DNA of 64,000 bases, from positions 6,874 to 70,873 of the forward strand of contig CAKUBG010000012.1 in the NCBI GenBank assembly GCA_934636825.1, given 5' to 3'. The stretch is from an uncultured bacterium. GTDB taxonomy: Bacteria > Vulcanimicrobiota > Xenobia > Xenobiales > Xenobiaceae. Below the pieces are notes generated by a model that worked only from the letters and a program-made list of their open reading frames with translations, made no database searches and was not told the DNA's origin. The position numbers were made by a program, and so were the translations under genes. Every line of letters starts with the position of its first letter. The first letter of the stretch is position 1. Shown one piece after another: positions 56,781 through 64,000 of this stretch.

Positions 56781-57370
56781 TGCTCTTCTTCTCACAATAA
56801 GCTCCGAACATTTAGACCTTTTCGGTGAGTGTCCGGTTTAATTGCAGGCGATCTGCTTGCCTGGCTTTGACAGCGCCGCATTTCAGCACAAGCTTCTGTC
56901 TTTTCGCCCTAGAAAAGACAAAGCCCTCTACAATCAATACAGCGCAAACTTTCCGCACCGAACTTTCGCCTATGAAATAGCAAAGAAAAAGGAAGGACTC
57001 TCTTGAACGCCTCAGCGCCGAAGGGGGTTCTTCCTTTTTCTTCGCCCTTGAATTTTTAATACTGAATTAATACCACTCATCGGGTGGAATTAGGCAAACG
57101 CCATAAATTTCTTCAGTAGAAACAGACTCTGTATCTAGATACATTGTAAAAAATATTTCCTTACAAATTTTTGCAAGTTCCCAGCACAGATCCGTCCCCG
57201 CGCCCCTCCCGCCGCAAGCACAAACCTGCGTGCCAAAGACCACTCCATCGATTTCGACAACCGCTTGAGAAAATCTTACCTATTGCGAATATTTTTTCAA
57301 AAATATTGAAAGATATTCAAAGCCCAAACCAGCAAAGGAACCGCTCCTCTTTTTCTAGAAGGCGCACCCC
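56781..57370. other. 590-base region without a gene
   Basis: No convincing reading frame. It contains a long imperfect inverted repeat, AAAAAGGAAGGACTC (near 56986-57000) opposite GGGTTCTTCCTTTTT (near 57025-57039), with a loop of about 25 bases, and further on a perfect palindrome, AATATTTTT / AAAAATATT, at 57288-57307. A CG-rich stretch lies between 57185 and 57240. The first may end a transcript, the second may be an operator or promoter of the CBS-HEPN gene; both are guesses. Confidence 0.45.
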
Positions 57371-58414
57371 ATGACAGAACATAGACATAGTTCGCCGGCA
57401 GCCAAAGAAGCACTTCACCGCATTCTTAAATCTGCTTTTACAGCTAAAGATATAGCTGATTTAATGCCGGCCATCGATCTCAATAGTCCCGCCGCTCAGG
57501 CCCGGGAACTCATGGAACGTTTGGGCTGTCCCATCTTAGGAGTACAGCGTGACGGCCAATACGTCGGTTGGATCGATTTACAAGACGTAATAGGCGTGAA
57601 TGAAGGTACTTGCGCTGACTTTTTGCGTGATTTTGAAGAACGGCCAATCCTTCACGAAACAGCTTCTTTCAAAGAAGTTATCCTCAGTTTGGCCAAAGGT
57701 TCTCCGGTCTTTGTTAATGTCATGGGGGAAACAGCTGCAGCTATTTGTCCTTGCGATTTGCAAGATGCTCCTATGCGCATGTGGCTCTTCGGTTTAATCA
57801 CTCTCATGGAAACTTTGATGCATAGAGCCATCACTTCGCAGCTTCCAGACGAGACTTGGAAAAAGTATCTATCAGCCGGACGTTTGGAAAGAACTTGTGC
57901 TCTTTACGACGAGCGCCGCCGACGCAACGAAGAGATCGACTTGGACGATTGTTTGCAATTTTCAGATAAAGCCGATATTTTACTGCGTTACCCTATCACC
58001 GCTTCAGCCTTAGGCTTTACTTCAAAAAGGCGTGGGCAAGAGTTCTTTTCTAAGCTGGAATCGCTGCGCAATACGCTGGCTCATTCCCAAGCACTTACTC
58101 CGGACAGCTTGCCAACTATTGTAGCTTTGGCCATATCTTTGGATATTTTGCTGGATGTAGAGGCCACTCCCTTATTGCAAAAGAATTCCACAACACCTAT
58201 TCAGGCTGTCAAGACCATGGCCGCTCGTTTGCAAGAGCAAAATATCGCTTTGCCCGGTGTGGCCGTTCCACCCCCCACTCCCAAAGGAAAACTTCCTCCC
58301 AAAACAATAAAGGGAGTCCCCAGAGCGGTTATCGAAGCTCAAAGCCAAGATTCTGCCACCACCTCCGATCAAGGTGAGGCCGAAGACAAAAGAACAGTTA
58401 AACCTATTTATTAA
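57371..58414 (+). CDS. CBS-pair protein with a HEPN-like RX4H motif
   Basis: 347 aa. Residues 30-140 look like a pair of CBS domains (GCPILGVQRDGQYVGWIDLQDV, then FKEVILSLAKGSPVFVNV), which sense adenine nucleotides. Residues 145-255 are helical and contain RNTLAH (R233 to H238), the RX4H pattern of HEPN ribonucleases. A proline-rich acidic tail follows. The MWLFGLITLMETLMHRAI segment between the two parts is conserved-looking and not transmembrane-like. No toxin-antitoxin partner is adjacent. ATG 57371. The HEPN reading is based on this motif alone. Confidence 0.7.
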   Translation: MTEHRHSSPAAKEALHRILKSAFTAKDIADLMPAIDLNSPAAQARELMERLGCPILGVQRDGQYVGWIDLQDVIGVNEGTCADFLRDFEERPILHETASFKEVILSLAKGSPVFVNVMGETAAAICPCDLQDAPMRMWLFGLITLMETLMHRAITSQLPDETWKKYLSAGRLERTCALYDERRRRNEEIDLDDCLQFSDKADILLRYPITASALGFTSKRRGQEFFSKLESLRNTLAHSQALTPDSLPTIVALAISLDILLDVEATPLLQKNSTTPIQAVKTMAARLQEQNIALPGVAVPPPTPKGKLPPKTIKGVPRAVIEAQSQDSATTSDQGEAEDKRTVKPIY

Positions 58415-58589
58415 GCCGGATTTGCCCGGCGATTCTGCGTTTTCGTATAGTTTTTACTATCGGGAATTGCTCACAATTAGCTATCAAGTACGCCTTCAAG
58501 CTTTCTAAAGCAAGTTGACGGAACGACAGTTATACTTCAAGGGAAGGAAACGGAGTCCAATTTTTGCGACTCCAAGTGATTCATCAAGC

Positions 58590-60416
58590 ATGACAAACCC
58601 TCCAACTAAGAATCAAAAACTTATCAACTGGGTCAATGAAATTGCTCAACTGTGCACTCCTGACAACATCTATTGGTGCGACGGAAGTCAAGAAGAGTAT
58701 GATCGCCTTTGCCAAGAGATGGTCGAGAGCGGAACTTTCATTAAGCTCAACCCTGAGAAGCGCCCCGGTTGTTTCTTAGCCCGCTCCAATCCCGGTGATG
58801 TAGCCCGTGTTGAAGACCGCACCTTCATTTGCACAACCAAGCGCGAAGATGCCGGCCCCACCAACAACTGGATGGCTCCCGACGAGATGAAAGCGATCCT
58901 CAAGGGTCACTTCAAAGGCTCCATGCGTGGTCGTACCATGTACGTTATTCCTTTCAGCATGGGCCCCTTAGGTTCTCACATTGCTCAAATTGGCGTTGAG
59001 ATTACCGACAGTCCTTACGTAGTAGTAAACATGCGTATTATGACTCGCATGGGACAAAAAGTACTCGATGTACTGGGCGACGATGGTTACTTCGTTCCTT
59101 GCTTACACAGCGTAGGCGCTCCCTTAGAGCCCGGCCAGAAAGACGTAGCTTGGCCTTGCGATAAAGACAACAAATATATCGTTCACTTCCCCGAAGAGAA
59201 CACTATTTGGTCTTACGGCAGCGGTTACGGCGGCAACGCTCTGTTGGGCAAAAAGTGCTTAGCCTTGCGTATTGCTTCCAATATGGCCAGACGTGAAGGC
59301 TGGTTAGCCGAGCATATGCTCATCTTGGGCGCCGAAGCTCCTAATGGCGAGACCACTTACGTGGCCGCCGCCTTCCCCAGCGCTTGCGGTAAAACCAACT
59401 TCGCCATGCTTATTCCTCCCGAATCCTTCAAGGGTTGGAAAATTTGGACTGTCGGCGACGACATCGCTTGGATCAAACCCGGTAAAGACGGCCGCTTCTA
59501 TGCTATCAACCCCGAAGCTGGCTTCTTCGGCGTAGCTCCCGGCACTTCCGTAAAGTCCAACTTCAACGCTATGGCCAGCGTCAGCTCCAATACCATCTTC
59601 ACCAACGTAGCTTTGACTGATGACGGCGACGTATGGTGGGAAGGCATGACTAAGGAAGCTCCCGCTCACTTAATCGACTGGCAAGGCAATGACTGGACTC
59701 CCGATTGTGGCCGTCCCGCTGCTCACCCCAACTCCCGCTTTACCGCTCCTACCGCCAATTGCCCCACCCTTTCCAAAGAGTGGAACAATCCTAACGGCGT
59801 GCCCATTTCCGCTTTCATCTTCGGCGGTCGCGTAAGCTCCAATATGCCTTTGGTTATGCAATCTTACAACTGGGGCCACGGTGTTTACTTAGCTGCCACC
59901 ATGGGCTCCGAAAAGACCGCTGCCGCCAACGGTAAGATCGGCGAAATCCGTCGTGATCCTTACGCCATGCTGCCCTTCTGCGGTTATCACATGGGCGACT
60001 ACTTCGATCACTGGCTCGATATTGGCCGCAAAACCAATCATCCTGTACCGATCTTCCGCGTCAACTGGTTCCTCAAGAAAGACGGCAAGTTCTTATGGCC
60101 CGGCTTTGGTGACAACATGCGCGTCTTGAAGTGGATCATCGACAGAGTACACGGCCGCGCCAAGGCTGTAGAATCTCCCGTAGGTTTGATGCCCACTTAC
60201 GAAGATATCGACTGGACTGGCTTGGAGATGAGCCGTGAGCAATTCAACGAGCTCATGACTATCGATAAGGAAGCCTGGAAGAGCGAGCTGTTAGCTCAAG
60301 AGCAGCTCTTTGTCAAATTGAGCGAGAGACTGCCTCAAGAATTGGTTATGGAGCGTCAGATGCTCTTGCGTCGCCTCAACCGTACTTCCGGCACTTGGAC
60401 TCCTCCCGAAAAGTAG
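58590..60416 (+). CDS. pckG: Phosphoenolpyruvate carboxykinase (GTP)
   Basis: 608 aa, normal for the GTP-dependent type. It interconverts oxaloacetate and PEP, for gluconeogenesis or, in fermenters, CO2 fixation to oxaloacetate. The opening [16 protein letters not shown], the CGKTN P-loop (C266-K268 context [10 protein letters not shown]), the [11 protein letters not shown] metal site and the [12 protein letters not shown] segment are all family marks. ATG 58590 is chosen by alignment to known N-termini; no strong ribosome site, and a TTG at 58515 would add 25 residues. Followed by a tandem of hairpins. Confidence 0.96.
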   Translation: MTNPPTKNQKLINWVNEIAQLCTPDNIYWCDGSQEEYDRLCQEMVESGTFIKLNPEKRPGCFLARSNPGDVARVEDRTFICTTKREDAGPTNNWMAPDEMKAILKGHFKGSMRGRTMYVIPFSMGPLGSHIAQIGVEITDSPYVVVNMRIMTRMGQKVLDVLGDDGYFVPCLHSVGAPLEPGQKDVAWPCDKDNKYIVHFPEENTIWSYGSGYGGNALLGKKCLALRIASNMARREGWLAEHMLILGAEAPNGETTYVAAAFPSACGKTNFAMLIPPESFKGWKIWTVGDDIAWIKPGKDGRFYAINPEAGFFGVAPGTSVKSNFNAMASVSSNTIFTNVALTDDGDVWWEGMTKEAPAHLIDWQGNDWTPDCGRPAAHPNSRFTAPTANCPTLSKEWNNPNGVPISAFIFGGRVSSNMPLVMQSYNWGHGVYLAATMGSEKTAAANGKIGEIRRDPYAMLPFCGYHMGDYFDHWLDIGRKTNHPVPIFRVNWFLKKDGKFLWPGFGDNMRVLKWIIDRVHGRAKAVESPVGLMPTYEDIDWTGLEMSREQFNELMTIDKEAWKSELLAQEQLFVKLSERLPQELVMERQMLLRRLNRTSGTWTPPEK

Positions 60417-60433
60417 TTCATAGGCCATAATCA

Positions 60434-60473
60434 AAAGTGCTTGCAAGTGGTTCCTACTAGTTAAAAGCACTTT
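60434..60473 (+). other. Hairpin between pckG and the transporter pair
   Basis: AAAGTGCTT (60434-60442) pairs exactly with AAGCACTTT (60465-60473), with a 22-base loop. No T tract follows, and a second hairpin lies 12 bases downstream. Confidence 0.6.
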
Positions 60474-60485
60474 ATGAAATCGGGA

Positions 60486-60520
60486 GCCGTTTCAGTACAA
60501 AACCTGAAACGGCCCCCTTT
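60486..60520 (+). terminator. Terminator between pckG and the chromate-type transporter
   Basis: GCCGTTTCAG (60486-60495) and CTGAAACGGC (60504-60513) form a perfect ten-base stem with an eight-base loop, followed by CCCCTTTTT. The transporter's ribosome site starts about ten bases later, so the transporter would need read-through or attenuation control unless its promoter overlaps. Confidence 0.85.
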
Positions 60521-60545
60521 TTAGTTTTTAAGGAGCTCCATTTCT

Positions 60546-61172
60546 TTGTCCGCACCATCTGTCTCCCCAACCGAACAGCTCGACCCACCGCCAATTACTT
60601 GGAAATTTCTTTGGCAACTTTTCTGGGAAACTTTACGCATAAGCACCTTCACCATAGGGGGAGGCTTTATAATAGTGGCTTTTTTGCAAGAACGATTCGT
60701 AGAAGAGCTACATTGGCTTACCGAAGACGAAATGCTCAACCTAGTTTCAATAGCCCAAAGCAGCCCGGGGCCAGTAGCGATCAACACTTCAGTGCTGGTA
60801 GGTTACAAATTGGCAGGTCTAAAAGGTACTTTCTTTTCTGTACTGGGCACAACTTTGCCACCTCTAGTTATCATCACGGTTATTGCCTATTGTTACAAAT
60901 GGATTGCCGACAGCCAAGCATTGCAAGCTTTCTTCTATGGCGCCCGTTATGCCGAAGCTGCTCTCATCTTAAATGTTACTGTCACTATGGTAACTACTGT
61001 TTTTAAATCTTCAAAATACGTCGGTTTGGCTATGGGAATTTTGGCTTCTTCTATTATGCTAGCAGTTAGCAACAGCGTCATCTATTTGGTAGCGGTTTTC
61101 GCTTTGGTAGGTTTAATCTTCTTCCGCACTCCGTCAAACCAAGTTAGTAGCGATAAAGCGTTAAAAAAATAA
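60546..61172 (+). CDS. Chromate-transporter family protein, first short subunit
   Basis: 208 aa membrane protein of the CHR (ChrA) family, short form that works as a pair. TIGGGFIIVAFLQERFVEE and SIAQSSPGPVAINTSVLVGY are the GGG and PGP motifs of the family. The true substrate in such pairs is often unknown and need not be chromate. TTG 60546 behind AAGGAG (11 bases). The partner follows 18 bases later. Confidence 0.88.
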   Translation: MSAPSVSPTEQLDPPPITWKFLWQLFWETLRISTFTIGGGFIIVAFLQERFVEELHWLTEDEMLNLVSIAQSSPGPVAINTSVLVGYKLAGLKGTFFSVLGTTLPPLVIITVIAYCYKWIADSQALQAFFYGARYAEAALILNVTVTMVTTVFKSSKYVGLAMGILASSIMLAVSNSVIYLVAVFALVGLIFFRTPSNQVSSDKALKK

Positions 61173-61190
61173 TCGATTGAGAAAAATTTT

Positions 61191-61784
61191 ATGTGGCCTT
61201 CTTTAGCAACTCTATGGGTTTTGTACGTAACTTTTTTTAATATAGGCATCCTTTGCTTCGGAGGTGGTTATGCCGCTGTGCAACTGTCTCAAGAGCAAAC
61301 TGTCAATATTCATCACTGGATGACTATGGGCGATTTTGGCAGTATTGTCACTATGTCAGAAATGACCCCTGGCCCTATCGCTTTAAATGTCGCCACCTTT
61401 GTAGGCGCCAGGCAAGGAGGCATTTTAGGCTCTATAGTGGCTACTTTGGGTTTAATTTCCGGCCCTTGCTTAATAACTTCGCTTTTAGCTTTCATCTACC
61501 AAAAATACAAGGACTGCCCAGCCGTAGATGCTATCCTCAAAGGTATCAAGCCGGCAGTTTTAGGCATGTTAGTTTCCGTTGCTTTATCATTCGTTTTTTT
61601 AGCTATGCGTAAGCCGCAAATTTTAGAAGATCTCAATCCCAATAGCGCCCCAACTATAAATCCAGCCAGCCTTATAGTAATTGCTTTGTCAGTTTACGCT
61701 TTACACAAAAAAATTATCGGCCCCATTACTCTAATTTGCCTAACCGGCTTTACATCTTTAATAATTGAATTTTTCTGCCGCTAA
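61191..61784 (+). CDS. Chromate-transporter family protein, second short subunit
   Basis: 197 aa; same family, with FGGGYAAVQLSQEQ and MSEMTPGPIALNVATFVG, about six hydrophobic helices. With the previous gene it matches the two-gene short CHR arrangement in which the two halves insert in opposite orientation. ATG 61191. It is convergent with the GNAT gene, 17 bases away. Confidence 0.88.
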   Translation: MWPSLATLWVLYVTFFNIGILCFGGGYAAVQLSQEQTVNIHHWMTMGDFGSIVTMSEMTPGPIALNVATFVGARQGGILGSIVATLGLISGPCLITSLLAFIYQKYKDCPAVDAILKGIKPAVLGMLVSVALSFVFLAMRKPQILEDLNPNSAPTINPASLIVIALSVYALHKKIIGPITLICLTGFTSLIIEFFCR

Positions 61785-61801
61785 CAACTTATAAAAATAA
61801 G

Positions 61802-62695
61802 TTACCAATTATCTAAACAACTAAAATTCGCTCCATTGCGCCTGTATTCATCTCTACAATGTTCAGTTAAAGGCAAAATCATTTGACAACTTCCCAAGCC
61901 AACTTCTTCAAAGTGTTGGTCTTGTTGCAATTTGTCATTTAAGCGGATAGAACCAATTTCAAAAGAATCAGCTAAATTGGCAACTTCGATAAGCTCAGCT
62001 ACTCCTTGAGAGGTGTCACTCAATAATTCTTCGCATTCATTGCCTTTATTCAAAATAGCATAAGCTGAGATTTGGCCTTCGTAATTTTTTAATCCATAAA
62101 TTTTACCAGCATCTTTAAAGCGCCAGCCCCAATAATCGAGACTACGCTCCAGCCAGCCATATTGTTTATGTTTATTATAATAAACAGCTAAAGCTGCTAA
62201 ATCGCTCTCAGAACAGGCAAAAACGCTCTCGCTATTTTGGCATTTAGCTACAGAATTACACAGACGCCAAAGTTTGTGGCAAGCAGCTTCCTGGTACCCA
62301 AATTTGGCATAAAATTGCGGTACGTAAGTAGAAAGCAAGAGACAACTACAGCCACGCAACTGCGCTTGCTCGGCTATTTTATGCAAAACAACTGAAGCGA
62401 AACCACGACCGCGCCATTTTTCTGCTGTAGCTACACCCACAATAAAATCGACAGCTTCTGACTTACAATGGCTTATTCCAAGCATATTCGAACTTATAGA
62501 AAAAGCCATGCTGGCCAATTCATGTTGGCAAATATATGCAAAACATTTAGCACCAGCTAATCTGCCTTGGAAATAGCTATTAAAAGCAGCTTCATCGTCT
62601 TCAGGAAAAGCTTTCAACCAAAGTTTTTTTATAGCCCCAACTTCAATATTTATTTTTGCTTTGGCAGCAACATCATAAGCCAGCATAATATTCAC
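61802..62695 (-). CDS. GNAT-type acetyltransferase
   Basis: 297 aa. The acetyl-CoA motif is in IVGVATAEKWRGRGFASVVL, with the R-G-R-G-F-A loop, and the FYAKFGYQE segment is also typical. The C-terminal 150 residues are a second, weaker domain as in Eis-like or sterol-carrier-type acetyltransferases. The substrate is unknown. Start GTG 62695 is three bases after the upstream stop; ATG 62686 is the alternative. It follows the DUF2156 gene on the same strand; such pairs are common in Clostridia. Confidence 0.82.
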   Translation of the reverse strand: MNIMLAYDVAAKAKINIEVGAIKKLWLKAFPEDDEAAFNSYFQGRLAGAKCFAYICQHELASMAFSISSNMLGISHCKSEAVDFIVGVATAEKWRGRGFASVVLHKIAEQAQLRGCSCLLLSTYVPQFYAKFGYQEAACHKLWRLCNSVAKCQNSESVFACSESDLAALAVYYNKHKQYGWLERSLDYWGWRFKDAGKIYGLKNYEGQISAYAILNKGNECEELLSDTSQGVAELIEVANLADSFEIGSIRLNDKLQQDQHFEEVGLGSCQMILPLTEHCRDEYRRNGANFSCLDNW

Positions 62696-62698
62696 AAT

Positions 62699-63595
62699 CT
62701 AAATAAAATTAGCCCAATAATGTTTACTAAAAGCCACAGGATTATAAGAAAGCTTAGCCCGACGCAAACCTTCTTCGCCTAAATCTTCTTCACGATTAAC
62801 ATAAACAGCCTCACTCCAATAACGGCGCAAAAATTCTCGATTAAGCCAAGCATACAAATCGCGATAATCAGGATGGCACTTTTCAAAGTGGATCATTACC
62901 GTATCTGAAGAGGTTTGCTCACCTACAGTTAAACCTATAACTTTACCCTCTTCTCTAACTAAACAAGCTTTGACATTCAAGAAATCAGCCTGAGCCAAAG
63001 TACGTTTTAAAGCGGTGCGCTCAGCTTCTCGAGAGGCCAAAGCAGCAAAGTCTTCTTCACTTTCAGGCTCTTTCTCAATTTCCCAAGCTTTGTCAAGATC
63101 CATACAAACATCAAAAAATTCCGGAGTATAATCAATACATTCCAAATTAGGATATTTCTTTACAAAGCTACTAATACGATTACGTTTGCTGCGATAAATA
63201 TGGCCTTCTAAATTGATTAGATCGGAAACTTTATAAATATATTCCGAAAGATCACGCGAATCTTCAAAATGCATAAGCCCAGGACAATCAGCTTCAATTT
63301 TTTGCTTTGAAGCTTCACAAATAAGCAAATTGCTCTGACCGCTCATTTCTCGCACTTTAAGCAAAGAATTATATATAGAAGCATTTGCATCTTTCAAAAA
63401 TGGCGCCAAATAAACGCCCTCTTCATCATAATAAAACGTTTTTATATAAAGTGCTTCTTCGTCTTCGGCAACTAAAATTTTGCCATCTTCAGACCAGCCA
63501 TACCAATAAGCGAAAGAATCGTATACACAATTAGTATCATGTATATATTGTTGAAAGAGCGATTTGTCATTTAACTCGATTTGCCTAAAACGCAT
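62699..63595 (-). CDS. DUF2156 protein (aminoacyl-lipid transferase-like domain)
   Basis: 298 aa. It matches the DUF2156 family, the cytoplasmic catalytic module of MprF-type phosphatidylglycerol lysyltransferases, here without membrane part: EYIYKVSDLINLEGHIYRSKRN near the middle and VNREEDLGEEGLRRAKLSYNP near the end. Stand-alone members are widespread but their reaction is not established. ATG 63595. First gene of a pair with the GNAT. Confidence 0.82.
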   Translation of the reverse strand: MRFRQIELNDKSLFQQYIHDTNCVYDSFAYWYGWSEDGKILVAEDEEALYIKTFYYDEEGVYLAPFLKDANASIYNSLLKVREMSGQSNLLICEASKQKIEADCPGLMHFEDSRDLSEYIYKVSDLINLEGHIYRSKRNRISSFVKKYPNLECIDYTPEFFDVCMDLDKAWEIEKEPESEEDFAALASREAERTALKRTLAQADFLNVKACLVREEGKVIGLTVGEQTSSDTVMIHFEKCHPDYRDLYAWLNREFLRRYWSEAVYVNREEDLGEEGLRRAKLSYNPVAFSKHYWANFI

Positions 63596-64000
63596 AAAAC
63601 CTCAAGCTTTAAGTATAAATTGATAATTATCTACATTTTGAAAGGCAAAAAACCTCCTATTGTTTCTCTTTGTCCACTCGGCTGGTGTTTTTTGTCTGTT
63701 AACTCATGCTTGTTGGTTCGTAGTTTTAGCCTGTTGCTTCGTGCTTGTTGTTTCGTAGTTTTTTAGCTTAGAGACGTTAATTATGTGCCGCCCGCCAGTT
63801 AGCTATTTGGTGTTAGCTGCATTTTTTACCATATCTACGCTCCGGCTGACTGGCCTAGCGGCCAGAGGCCTGCGCTACCGATATGGTGAAAAAATTCCGC
63901 TATAAGTTTTGGCTGCGGGCTCATGTTCATGTTGGCTAGCTCCAACAGCGGCTCTTCCAGGCTTGAACTGGACCGCGCTTAACAGCGCGTCCAATGTTCT
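63596..64000. other. Structured non-coding end of the window
   Basis: No credible reading frame. Two direct repeats of about 24 bases (TGCTTGTTG...TTCGTAG core) start at 63707 and 63742. An inverted repeat pairs ATTTTTTACCATATC (63821-63835) with GATATGGTGAAAAAAT (63880-63895), enclosing a smaller stem CTGGCC/GGCCAG (63850-63865). A further hairpin, GGACCGCGCT with AGCGCGTCC, lies near 63971-63993. It is GC-richer than the left part and looks like a structured RNA, a repeat element or an attachment-type region; the window ends before it can be resolved. Confidence 0.5.

Noticed and set aside
63596..64000. Integron attC site in the right-end structured region
   Set aside because: Short GTTAGCT-like words occur, but no paired core sites with the attC layout and no integrase were seen.

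Overview
The window comes from a bacterial chromosome of moderate GC. It is densely coded, with about 46 recognisable genes, no rRNA or tRNA seen, and no insertion sequence, prophage or CRISPR array. The cell is almost certainly double-membraned, because it carries a type II secretion system (T2SS) with a secretin, and it looks like a fermentative anaerobe: SUF iron-sulfur assembly with SufU, GTP-dependent PEP carboxykinase, carbamate kinase, a PTS permease, no respiratory genes. The phylum cannot be fixed from the sequence. The mix of a diderm T2SS with Firmicutes-like SufU, DUF2156 and PTS genes would fit several gut or sediment lineages. Starts are often TTG or GTG behind a good Shine-Dalgarno site, so several gene starts here differ from the longest possible reading frame.

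Layout. 1-2.3 kb: end of a radical SAM gene and a convergent PTS IIC gene. 2.3-9.05 kb: suf operon (sufC-sufB-sufD, a Rieske protein, sufS-sufU-sufT) closed by a large hairpin. 9.1-19 kb: T2SS genes, with gspC (plus a DUF6273 gene) divergent from gspL-M-N-D-E-F; two minor pseudopilin genes lie apart at 29.3-30.9 kb. 19-25 kb (minus strand): carbamate kinase behind an ARG-box-like site, glyA, a copper ATPase and a low-complexity protein. 25-29.2 kb: ftsY, a YjjP/YjjB exporter pair and an HD hydrolase. 31-36.5 kb: a coiled-coil protein, a MazG-like protein, and a minus-strand M16 peptidase-dapB-asd-lysC run (aspartate to lysine pathway). 36.6-44.6 kb: recN, a type IA topoisomerase with a repeated basic tail, a phosphohexomutase with an apparent signal peptide, and rpsU behind a near-consensus promoter. 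44.7-49.6 kb: ung, a subtilase and a large Hsp70 relative. 49.6-56.8 kb (minus): two-component pair, thiI, a DUF523/TudS protein, a lipoprotein and a second M16 peptidase. 57.4-61.8 kb: a CBS-HEPN protein, PEP carboxykinase and a two-gene chromate-type transporter. 61.8-63.6 kb: a GNAT and a DUF2156 protein; the last 400 bases are non-coding and strongly structured.

The genes are mostly housekeeping, but several carry unusual additions: a six-cysteine tail on SufS, a 24-residue tandem repeat tail on the topoisomerase, a long tail on the secretin, a signal peptide on a phosphohexomutase, and a CBS-HEPN fusion. I did not find a clear new multi-gene defence or mobile system. The best candidates for new biology are the exported phosphohexomutase, the CBS-HEPN protein, the modified SUF operon, and the neighbouring thiI and TudS-like genes.
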